Below are positions 54,167 to 63,500 of a stretch of DNA of 64,000 nucleotides, in pieces. The stretch comes from an uncultured Eubacterium sp. (GTDB taxonomy: Bacteria > Bacillota > Clostridia > Lachnospirales > Lachnospiraceae), in the NCBI GenBank assembly GCA_900545725.1, contig URAI01000001.1:62001-126000 (forward strand), given 5' to 3'. Made by a program: the position numbers and the translations under genes. Under the pieces are notes generated by a model. It worked only from the letters and a program-made list of their open reading frames with translations. It was not told the origin of the DNA and ran no database searches. Position 1 is the first letter of the stretch, and every line of letters begins with the position of its first letter.

Positions 54167-55345
54167 TTATCTATTTTTATAGAACCCTTTTATAATACGC
54201 TTTACTTTTCTTACTACCTTTCTTGCAAATGACGGCTCAAGATACTTAACCAGCGTATCAATATCTGCACCCTTCTGCATTGCATTAAAGAACTTATTAC
54301 GATTAAAATGCATTGCAACTGACTTTCTTGAATCCGATTGTGGCGGCAGTGCCTTATCAGTCTCAGCTCTCTTATATATAAGCCTGTCACTTACCTTTTC
54401 AAATAATCTCAATCCTTTTTCTGAATTAATTAGAACTACTGAAGCTCCCATATCATCGTCTAGCTCAGGCTTATAATTTTCTATACCCCAGCAGTCGCCC
54501 ATTGTAATGTCTGACGGTCTTGTAAGTGATTTAAAATGACATGCATGACACGATGGTCTTAAACATATATTTCCAAGAAACATATTCATATACTTGTTAT
54601 TATAAAATGGCTCACATAATTCATTATTATCAAACTGTACTCTCATGCTGAATCTCTTCCAGCCAATACTCTTATCCCTGAAATTAACAGAATAAATATC
54701 TGAATTATTCACTTTCTTAAGATACTCTATATACATTTTCCACAGCTTTGGAGAAGGAGTCCCATGACACAGCACATCTGCTGTCAGCAGATTATCATAA
54801 TCTCTTCCTAGAAACTGCTTAAGTCCTGCTATCTGACATGCAGTTCCTGTAAAAAACACCTTTCTTCCCTGTTTAAGTACCTTAAAAGCTTCATTATAAG
54901 TATCCCCTATGTCACTTTGTACATACTTACTTCCCTGTAAAATCCGCATATCACTCTCATTCTCTATATGTATATGACGAACCCTATAAGCATCATCATA
55001 TGCAGCACCAAATACCACTCCGCCATCATGTAATATCTCATGCGCAATAATGCCAAATATACCACCTGACGAGCTTTGTTTTCTTAACTGTTCATCCGAA
55101 GCATATGCTATATATGTCTGAGGCTGTTCACCTGCTATCTTATCTTCATTCTCATTTTGAATATGCTCTGCATTAATAACCGGACATACCATATCACATT
55201 TCCCACATTTAATGCACACATTGCTGTCAGCTTTTGGATACCAGAAGCCCTCTTCATCTGCCTCCATACTTATACAATGTAATGGACATGCCTGTACGCA
55301 GGCATTACAGCCACAACATTCCTTTTTATCTTTAATATCTATCAT
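54167..55345 (-). CDS. FrhB/FdhB-family Fe-S protein in polysaccharide locus (copy 1)
   Basis: 392 residues. Two ferredoxin-type [4Fe-4S] motifs at the N-terminus (CCGCNACVQACP, about 9-20; CIKCGKCDMVCP, about 44-55). Then the coenzyme F420 hydrogenase/dehydrogenase beta-type domain follows with SSSGGIFGIIAHEI, GSKYVQSD, FTGTACQIAGL, DVLCHGTPSP and CHACHFKSLTRPSDITMGD. Such proteins often occur beside polysaccharide pyruvyl transferases, but their reaction there is unknown. Flavin-dependent reduction is likely. The start overlaps the previous stop codon (TAATG). Confidence 0.88.
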   Translation of the reverse strand: MIDIKDKKECCGCNACVQACPLHCISMEADEEGFWYPKADSNVCIKCGKCDMVCPVINAEHIQNENEDKIAGEQPQTYIAYASDEQLRKQSSSGGIFGIIAHEILHDGGVVFGAAYDDAYRVRHIHIENESDMRILQGSKYVQSDIGDTYNEAFKVLKQGRKVFFTGTACQIAGLKQFLGRDYDNLLTADVLCHGTPSPKLWKMYIEYLKKVNNSDIYSVNFRDKSIGWKRFSMRVQFDNNELCEPFYNNKYMNMFLGNICLRPSCHACHFKSLTRPSDITMGDCWGIENYKPELDDDMGASVVLINSEKGLRLFEKVSDRLIYKRAETDKALPPQSDSRKSVAMHFNRNKFFNAMQKGADIDTLVKYLEPSFARKVVRKVKRIIKGFYKNR

Positions 55346-56484
55346 TATTCCTGTACCATCTTTCTTCCCGCTCTTAATGGCAGCTTTACCGGTATTCCTT
55401 TACCTATAAGTGCCGGCATATCATCGCATATTATATTTGCAAGAAACAGTAATGAAAAATTTCTGAATATATTACTTAAAAAACCTTCTGTTATTCCATA
55501 ACATGCAAACATCAATATGCAAAGAAGAGCCGCTCTATCACCTTGCTTTATCATCTTCTTTACAGCTATATAATATAATATACATAAAATAACTGTAAAT
55601 AATATTCCGAACTTAAGCCACAATATCACATAGGAATTATCCAGTATCAGACTTTTATTAGAGCTTGTAAAATTCCTTCCAAACAGACTATCACCATATT
55701 TTCCCATGAAATAATGTGAATTAGATACTCTTCCCTGTAACAGTTTATTAATTATCACTTCTATCACATTACCCGTATATATCTTTGATAAAAATATGCA
55801 TACAAATGCACATAGTGGAAAAGCCCATGCCGCCAGCCTGGATATTTTCTTATTAAGATAATCTCTCTGTCTGAAAATAAGATATACTATAGATAATCCT
55901 ACAACAGATAGCATACCTGTTCTGCTTACAGAAAACTTATATAATATAAAATTAATTATCTGCACTACAAGCAGTGAACGCCATGTAAGCTTTTCATAAT
56001 ATACATATATCCCCATAAGTACTATAATAAAATAATACATATGGAGCTGGTTAGGGTGTTCAAATCCCAATCCATACCTTTCTGCCACCTGCCCTGTCAT
56101 TCTTGTTATCTGTATATGTATATTCTGTCTTATTCCAAGCTGTGAGCTTATTATAATTGCAATGTATAAAACTACGGCACAATAAAATGTATATTTTAAA
56201 AGTTTTTTGATATCAATATTTTTAGATGCCACAAGAAAGGCTGCCAGCATAAGTATTGTCATAGCCTTTGAATTGATATATAACAGTAGTGCAAAGCCTA
56301 CAACCACAATATCTGTTATTATCTCTCTTTGTGTATGTGTCTCATTCCACAGCTTTATAATAAGACATATAAGCGAGCATAGTGCAAATATCATATATAT
56401 GGTTGATTTTTCATCAAGCTGTAATATATTTCCTGCAAAAAATAATACAAACGCCATTAAATATAATTTAAAATTATTGTCCAT
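55345..56484 (-). CDS. Wzy-type O-antigen/EPS polymerase
   Basis: 379 residues, about 10-11 membrane helices. The large outer loop has GLGFEHPNQLHMYYF, typical of Wzy-like polymerases, and a second loop with NSHYFMGKYGDSLFGRNF. It would join lipid-linked repeat units outside the cell. Sequence conservation in this family is low, so the call rests on topology, that motif and context. Start chosen for GGAGAATATA. Confidence 0.82.
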   Translation of the reverse strand: MDNNFKLYLMAFVLFFAGNILQLDEKSTIYMIFALCSLICLIIKLWNETHTQREIITDIVVVGFALLLYINSKAMTILMLAAFLVASKNIDIKKLLKYTFYCAVVLYIAIIISSQLGIRQNIHIQITRMTGQVAERYGLGFEHPNQLHMYYFIIVLMGIYVYYEKLTWRSLLVVQIINFILYKFSVSRTGMLSVVGLSIVYLIFRQRDYLNKKISRLAAWAFPLCAFVCIFLSKIYTGNVIEVIINKLLQGRVSNSHYFMGKYGDSLFGRNFTSSNKSLILDNSYVILWLKFGILFTVILCILYYIAVKKMIKQGDRAALLCILMFACYGITEGFLSNIFRNFSLLFLANIICDDMPALIGKGIPVKLPLRAGRKMVQE

Positions 56485-56600
56485 TATATTCTCCATTCTC
56501 TATGTACCAAAGTAAACAATGCACCTTTCACCAGATATATAATCTTATATCTGTCTAAAATTCTTCTAAGGCGTATTTCACATCACATTATTTCTTAAGA

Positions 56601-57776
56601 TTACATTATTTTTTTCAGATATGAAATAACCGGCGCTGGAATTAACGCCTTTATACGTTCCTTAAGACACAGACCAACTTTTAGTTTATTAATATAATCT
56701 CTATCCTGTATCTCTTTATAGAAAGTATCTCTTGCTGCCGGTCTTAAAGTAGCCGCTTTAAGATTTGCCTGCTTTGCCATGGCTTCTTTTACAGTTGCTT
56801 TAGTAATATCTGCATATTTGCTAATACTGTCTGAAAGCATCTGTCCTTTTTTTGTGTTTACAAGTACTGATGATACTCCAAGGGCAGAGGAAAACTCAGG
56901 ATGGCTCTTATAAATCCCCCAGAAATCTCCAACAGTTATATCACTTACTCTTTTAATATCAGAATAAGGACATGTATAACAGCTTTCCCTGTAACAGTCA
57001 CCATCCATGAAGTGCTTACCATAACGATCCAGTTTAATGGCTCCGCTCTTTGATTTATTCTGTGTCTTTAACGTATACTGTTCTGCCCAGCCTCTTTTTT
57101 CCTTAGAACGAAAATTAAAAGATACTATTTTTCCCTTCAGCTTATCCTCCTGATAAGCAAGATACTTCTTAAATAAAAGTGGTGATGGAACTCCATGACA
57201 TATCAGATCAACTGTATACAGCTTATCATATTCCTTGTTGCCAAGAAATGCATATAAACCCGCAATCTGACAAGGTGTCCCTGTAAACAAAACCATCTTT
57301 CCACTATCCAGCTTTTCTTTTGCTTTAGAATAACAACTGCCAATATCTGACTGAACGTATTTTGAAGACTGGATTCTTTTAAGGCTTTCTTTATCTGTCA
57401 ATTCTATATGTTTAACTAACATGTCAGTATCGTATGCACATCCATATACAACACCACCTTTATCAATAACATAGCCTGCAAATACATCTGATGCACCACC
57501 GGATGCCGAGCTTAGTATTCTCTTTTTATCCTTATTTTTTAGTGCATATACACTTATAGGCTGTCTTTTTTGTGGTATATTTACAGCCGGACAGGAATTA
57601 ACACACACCTTACAGCCTATACATTTATCATTATCTATAACAGGATATAGAAAGCCTTCCTTATCGGGCATTATACTTATACAATTCTTCGGGCATTTCT
57701 GTTCACAGCTCCTACAGCCCACACAGCTTTTTCCTACTGATTGGACAGTAGTATATCTCTTATCTGTATTATTCAT
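56601..57776 (-). CDS. FrhB/FdhB-family Fe-S protein in polysaccharide locus (copy 2)
   Basis: 391 residues, paralogous to 54167-55345. Ferredoxin motifs CVGCRSCEQKCP and CIGCKVCVNSCP, then SSASGGASDVFAGYVID, SSKYVQSDIGSCYS, FTGTPCQIAGLYAFLG, DLICHGVPSP and CYTCPYSDIKRVSDITVGD. The same role (flavin/Fe-S reductase acting on a polysaccharide-related substrate) is likely. Two copies with sequences this different suggest two substrates rather than redundancy. AAGGATTGAT site. Confidence 0.88.
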   Translation of the reverse strand: MNNTDKRYTTVQSVGKSCVGCRSCEQKCPKNCISIMPDKEGFLYPVIDNDKCIGCKVCVNSCPAVNIPQKRQPISVYALKNKDKKRILSSASGGASDVFAGYVIDKGGVVYGCAYDTDMLVKHIELTDKESLKRIQSSKYVQSDIGSCYSKAKEKLDSGKMVLFTGTPCQIAGLYAFLGNKEYDKLYTVDLICHGVPSPLLFKKYLAYQEDKLKGKIVSFNFRSKEKRGWAEQYTLKTQNKSKSGAIKLDRYGKHFMDGDCYRESCYTCPYSDIKRVSDITVGDFWGIYKSHPEFSSALGVSSVLVNTKKGQMLSDSISKYADITKATVKEAMAKQANLKAATLRPAARDTFYKEIQDRDYINKLKVGLCLKERIKALIPAPVISYLKKIM

Positions 57777-57877
57777 ATCAATCCTTATTTTTTTATAATC
57801 TTAATTTAATGGGCATTTTAATAATACACATTCTTAATAAGCAGCATACTATATAACATGTTGCATTATATGCCCTG

Positions 57878-59032
57878 TCAACTCTTTATACCTGACTTTT
57901 CAAGATAATAATTCTGCATCTTTACAGCCGTCTCATCCATATCAAAGCCTGATTTAACAATATATTTCTTCATATTCTTATGACAATATTCATTCTCTGC
58001 CATATCAATTGCCGCCTTCGCCCACAGGATTGGTGACTTACTTAATTCCATCTTCTTATAAAGAGGTGTTACACATGCCTCCTTTGGGAATCCATCTGAA
58101 CATATAACAGGAATACCAGCAGCCTGCGCTTCTATTGCAACAATTCCAAGTCCTTCAAATAACGATGGAAATATACATACATCCGTTGCCTGATATATAT
58201 AATCCATATCTTTTCTATTGCCTAAGAATATAACATCTTTTTCAAGACCTAATGACCTGACTTTATTTTCTATTTCTTCTTTAAGTGGTCCTGAACCCAC
58301 TAATATAAGTACCGCATCAGCTCTTAACTTCTTAATCTCATTGAATACTTCAAGTAAAAATGTATGATTTTTCTGTGGATGAAGTCTTCCAACATGTCCT
58401 ACAACGAAATTATTTTCTATCCCAAGTTCATGTCTTGCCACCTGTCTCTTATCATTATCAGCAATAAATCTTGAAGAATCTATTGCATTTTTAAGGACTT
58501 TAAACTTCTTATTCTTAAAAAGATATTCTCCTGCCTCCTGTGAACATGCAAAGAGGTCTGTAGCATTAATAGTATATAACTTCTGCATACATAGCTTGAT
58601 AAGCCATTTGGCATCATGCACAGTCTCATTATTATGTGAATGTGCAATTCTTACCGGAATACCGGCTTTTTTAATGATATCAAGGCACAAAAAACCAATA
58701 GTATATGCATGTACATGCACAACCTTATATTCTTTATGCTCTTTAAAAAACTTCTTCAGCTGATGTCTGAACTTAAAAACATTATAATCCTCTCTTATAG
58801 AGGTATAATATACATGTCCACCCATTGCAGTAATCTCATCATCATAAAACTGCTTTTCAGAATATTCCACAAGAAAATCAAATTGCAGCTTAGTCCTGTC
58901 AATCTTTCTATATATATTCATAAGCAGTGCCTGTGTTCCGCCCGCTTCCATTCTCTGCAAAATATGTAATACACGTACCGGTTCTGATGATATTCCTTCC
59001 GCATTATTTTTCATATCCACCTGATTATTCAC
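57878..59032 (-). CDS. Glycosyltransferase family 4 (EpsF-like)
   Basis: 384 residues. HILQRMEAGGTQALLMNIYR at the N-terminus, HVHAYTIGFLCL and IAHSHNN, then the donor domain VGRLHPQKNHTFLLEVF, ILVGSGPLKEEIE and EGLGIVAIEAQAAGIPVIC. Typical exopolysaccharide GT4. The best ribosome site (GGAG, 6 bases) points to a GTG start that overlaps the preceding gene by 8 bases; the ATG at 59014 with CAGGTGG is an alternative. Confidence 0.9.
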   Translation of the reverse strand: MNNQVDMKNNAEGISSEPVRVLHILQRMEAGGTQALLMNIYRKIDRTKLQFDFLVEYSEKQFYDDEITAMGGHVYYTSIREDYNVFKFRHQLKKFFKEHKEYKVVHVHAYTIGFLCLDIIKKAGIPVRIAHSHNNETVHDAKWLIKLCMQKLYTINATDLFACSQEAGEYLFKNKKFKVLKNAIDSSRFIADNDKRQVARHELGIENNFVVGHVGRLHPQKNHTFLLEVFNEIKKLRADAVLILVGSGPLKEEIENKVRSLGLEKDVIFLGNRKDMDYIYQATDVCIFPSLFEGLGIVAIEAQAAGIPVICSDGFPKEACVTPLYKKMELSKSPILWAKAAIDMAENEYCHKNMKKYIVKSGFDMDETAVKMQNYYLEKSGIKS

Positions 59033-60161
59033 ACAAATCTCCATTTCTTCCTATTGCATTTTTTAAATAGTCATATGTATTCTTACGTTCTTCTTTTATT
59101 ATCATATCTGTATCAGTATAATCAACTGCTTTAGCAAGTATATTATCAATATCCTCAAGACTTTCTGCAATTCTGTCCTCAAGCTTAAGACGAATAAGCA
59201 GGTCTGTCAGCTTTTGTGAATTGCCATATCCTGAATTTCTTACAAGCGAAACAAACCGTCTGTGCGTAATTACTGATAATATAGTCCCATGAAATGTATC
59301 TGTAACCACGCAGGATGAATTCTTAAAATATGCTATTACATCAAAAGGTGAACAGTCGATAAACTTATCACAACAGTTCTGTATTCCACCTATACAATAT
59401 ATCTTAAGCCCCCTGCGGTCTGCATAAGCTCTTATCTTCTTACATTCCTCCTTAGAAAATCTTCCCGAATATCCATAAAGAATCATGTAATTCTTATCAG
59501 TAATTTCTTTCTTTATCTTATCACATTTTCCAATATAATCATATGCAAGAACCGGATCAAGATTGTATACAGGTTCTTTTCCTATAAGTTTTTTCACAAC
59601 CTCACCCGTATTATTATCCCTTACTGATATATCATCAAATGCTTTAAGCCATTCTGCAACTTTATCCTTAACCTTATATTTCACAAGCTTATCATACGTT
59701 GTATTACCGCATGAAGCTGCATAAGTTATAAGCTTTCCGGCTCTATTACCGACTCCGAAAAGCTCAGGTGCAAATCCAACATTGGTATTATTCTGCACAC
59801 AGTTAAACACTTCATCGCTTCCTATAACAAGCACATCCACTTTTGGATTATAATTCATCTTATCATCAATCCCAAGATACGGATAATTATTAGCCGCATA
59901 ATTCTTTTTATATTTTATGAACTTTATTTTATCTTTAAGTGATGCATTATATCTTAATGTTTCGCTTACCTTTGAAAGCTTTCTTTTAATACCAGTCCCA
60001 CCATCTGCCTTAATAAGACATTCCCCCGGATGGTAATCTGCAAATTCAACCTCACAGCCAAGTTCCTTTAATATCTCTTTAAGTCCATAGGCCTGTAAAA
60101 ATGAACCGTAATTATATATTCTGTGCATTGATAAGATACCTGCTTTAGGTTTATTTTTCAT
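59025..60161 (-). CDS. Polysaccharide pyruvyl transferase family protein (WcaK/CsaB-like)
   Basis: 378 residues. IYNYGSFLQAYGLKEILKEL, VLVIGSDEVFNC, YAASCGNT, SVRDNNTGEVVKKLIG, VLAYDY and FHGTILSVITHRRFV are the family blocks. Members add pyruvate ketals from PEP to sugars; many FrhB-associated ones are untested. It is the first gene of the locus after a good promoter. Start placed at the ATG with GAGGATTAAT; the frame runs 16 codons further upstream without a site. Confidence 0.9.
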   Translation of the reverse strand: MKNKPKAGILSMHRIYNYGSFLQAYGLKEILKELGCEVEFADYHPGECLIKADGGTGIKRKLSKVSETLRYNASLKDKIKFIKYKKNYAANNYPYLGIDDKMNYNPKVDVLVIGSDEVFNCVQNNTNVGFAPELFGVGNRAGKLITYAASCGNTTYDKLVKYKVKDKVAEWLKAFDDISVRDNNTGEVVKKLIGKEPVYNLDPVLAYDYIGKCDKIKKEITDKNYMILYGYSGRFSKEECKKIRAYADRRGLKIYCIGGIQNCCDKFIDCSPFDVIAYFKNSSCVVTDTFHGTILSVITHRRFVSLVRNSGYGNSQKLTDLLIRLKLEDRIAESLEDIDNILAKAVDYTDTDMIIKEERKNTYDYLKNAIGRNGDLCE

Positions 60162-60295
60162 ATTAATCCTCATTTCTACTCTATTGCGAAGCGGCGAAGA
60201 AACTTTCACACAGTTGTTTTTCCTCTGCCATTAAATAATATTTTTACCACGTAACAAATAGCTTTGTTATACATACACAAATGCATAACGTTTTA

Positions 60296-60324
60296 ATTAT
60301 AACTTAAATATATATATACTTCAA
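60296..60324 (-). promoter_or_regulatory. Probable main promoter of the polysaccharide locus
   Basis: Minus strand -35 TTGAAG (60319-60324), 17-bp spacer, -10 TATAAT (60296-60301), about 135 bases before the first gene. The -35 lies in a short direct repeat of ATATTGAAGTATATAT (about 60301-60345). The ~130-base leader shows no clear riboswitch or JUMPstart-like element. Confidence 0.7.
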
Positions 60325-60375
60325 TATATATATACTTCAATATGTCATAAAATATATTTTATAACATATTCAAAA

Positions 60376-60436
60376 AACTGCCGTATCATGCTTAATAATC
60401 TGTAAAGATTATTATCAATTATATGATACGACAGTT
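60376..60436 (-). terminator. Terminator of the BspA-like gene
   Basis: AACTGCCGTATCAT and ATGATACGACAGTT arms with an inner AATAATCT/AGATTATT stem; TTTTTTG follows on the minus strand. Separates the LRR gene from the polysaccharide locus. Confidence 0.8.
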
Positions 60437-60500
60437 CTGTCATTTTCTGATAAACGATTAAAGCTATATTAAATATCATTTATCAGATGTTATTCAATTA

Positions 60501-63500
60501 TTACTTTGTTGTCTTAAGATTCATTGGTGTACTTCTTACTACATTACCTTTAGAATCCTTAACATCTACATAGAATACTCTGTTTCCTGCACTTGAAGCC
60601 TTCCATGTAATTGCATTAGTTGCACTGAAGTTACTTATAAGTCCCCACTTGTTTGTATTCTTATTATATACAATAAACTTATATGTATATCCACCATTAC
60701 CGCCTGTGGCTGTAGCTGCAAGCATTACATTAGAACCAGCCTTATTGGCATTAGTGCTTATTGTTGAAGTAACCTTAATATCTGCTCCTGCCTTAACTGT
60801 ACTTACTGCACTTCTTGTTACATTGCCCTTAGCATCCTTGATATCTACATAGAACTTTCTCGTTCCATTGCTTGATGCCTTCCATGAGCATGTACTCTTA
60901 GAACTGTAATCCTGTACCTTGCCCCACTGCTTTGTCGCCTCGTTATATACGATGAACTTATACTGGTAATTGCCATATCCACCTGAAGCAGTAGCTGTAA
61001 GCTTAACTGTACCTCCAAGGTTGACCTGTGACGTACTTGCCTTAAGTGATGCTGTAAGCTTGCTTGCACTTATATTAATGTTCATAGCTGCACTTCTTGC
61101 AACATTGCCATTACTATCCTTAATATCTACATAGAACTTTCTGTTACCTGCTGTTGCATTAGCCATATTCCATGTACATGTATTCTTAGAGCTGTAATCC
61201 TGTACTATACCCCATTTTTTTGTTGCCTCATTGTATACAATAAACTTATACTGACAGCTTCCACTTGCATCCTTTGCATTAGCTGTAAACTGTACAGTCT
61301 TATCTACCTGCTTATATGAGGCAGCAGCCCTGAATTCCTTATTAACATTAGTAACGGCCTGACTTAATACTTCCTTACCTGTACTGTCCTTAACTTTAAC
61401 ATAGAATTTTCTGTTACCAGCTGTAGAAGCTGTCCATGTAAATCCACCTGATGGACCATAATCCTCTACAAGTCCCCATTTCTTAGTATCCTCATTATAT
61501 ACAACAAGCTTATATGTATAACTGTTAGAGCCGCCTGTTGCTACAGCCTGAATACTCACTACATCACCCTTCCATGTATTATCAGAAGGATTAATTACAA
61601 CTTTAACAGATAATGGCTGTGAATACGTCTTAAATGTATGACCATATTGACCTGCATAACTTTCTGCCGCTGAACCCTTAACACCTTCTATTGTAAAAGT
61701 ACCACATCCAGCAAAAGCCTGATCATCAATACTTGATACTGTTGATGGCAATGTCACTACTGAAAGGCTCTTATCCTGATAAAAAGCAGCATATTTTATG
61801 CTCTGGTTAGCATAACTATACTGTCCTTCTTCCCATGATACTTTCTCTAATGCAGTACAATTTCTCATTGCATAATTTTCAATAGTAGTATAATTACCCG
61901 GTATTGATAAGCTTGTAAGTGACTGGCAGTTCTCAAATGCATAGCTTTCAATAACTGAATCATTAACACCCTTTGCAATGGTTATATCCTTAAGCGATAT
62001 ACAATTTCTAAAGCAACCGTAAGGAATACTTTTTACCGTAGATGGAATAGATGCTTTTTGAAGTCCCTCGCAATTATCAAATGCAGAGTCTCCTATCTGC
62101 TCTACTCCTTCCGGAATAACAGTCTGTATTAATGCCTTACATCCTGAAAAAGCTGAATCACCTATAGTCTTAAGTGTTGTAGAAAGCTTAATACTTTTTA
62201 ATGAGCTGCAACCATAAAATGCCTCTCTTCCTATTGACTGGTTGGCAAATTCATATGAACTCTTTTTATAATCCAATGTCTCTAATGATGTACAGCCACT
62301 AAATGCATAATTACCAATTATATAATAATTACCTGGAATAGTTATGTTCTTTAATGATGTACAGCCCTTAAATGCATGGCTTCCAATTACGGAATCATTA
62401 TTCTTACCTGCTGTAATGCTTACATTAGTAAGTGATATACAATTCTCAAATGCACCATCATAGCTGTTAGTGCTTCCAATGTTTTTCATTGTAGAAGGAA
62501 TTGTTACACTTGTAAGTGCCTTACAATTCTTAAATGCTTCTCCACCTATATCAGTAACACCCTCTGGAATTGTAAGCTTTAAAATATTAGTTGACTCAAA
62601 TGCACCATTACTGATTCCTACAAGTCCTTTGCCAAAAGATACTGTTGATAAACTGCCACACTCCTTAAATGATTCATATCCTATATAATGTTCAATATTA
62701 TTAACTGATGCTGCATATGTGAAGTTCTTTAAGGAATTACAGCCTGCAAATGCCTCTCTACCGATATTTTTATAGTTTCCCGGTACTGTTACTGATATAA
62801 GTGATTTACAATTCTTAAAAGCATAATCTCCTATTTCTGCCTGTGTATTACCAGCCTTTATTGTAACTGTTGTAAGTCCGCTGCAATCCTCAAAAGCTCC
62901 GCCATAATAGCTTTGACCACTAATACTTGTTACCGTTGATGGAATTGTAATGCTCTTTAACATATTACAGCTCTTAAAAGCCGCTGACTCAATTGATGTA
63001 AGACCTTCTGAAAGATTAACCGTTGCCAATCTTGTACATTCTAAAAATGCATCCTGACAGATCTTTTTTGTTCCAGCCGGAATGTCGATGGCAGTAAGTG
63101 CTGTACAGTTATTAAATGCATATCTTCCAATGCTTTCAAGACCTGCACCTAACTTAACTGTTGTAAGTGCCTGACAGTTCTGGAATACATAGCTTTCTAT
63201 AACATGATTAATATTTTTAACAGAAGCTGCATAATTAACAGTCTTTAATGCACTACAGTCCTTAAATGCATAATCCTTAATATTGCTGTAATTACCAGGT
63301 ATTGTAATACTTGTAAGTGACTTACATCCCTGAAATGTATTACTTCCCATAATTGCTGACTTATTACCAGCTTTTAAAGTAACGCTTGTTAATGATACAC
63401 AATTCTGGAATACACCATCGTAGCTATACAATGCACCAAGCTGTGTAACTGTTGATGGAACCGTTACTGACTTAAGTGACTTACAGCCATAGAATGCGCC

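Noticed and set aside
60162..60295. JUMPstart/ops-like or LoaP-type antitermination site in the polysaccharide leader
   Set aside because: I could not find a matching conserved sequence or a convincing hairpin in the ~130-base leader.
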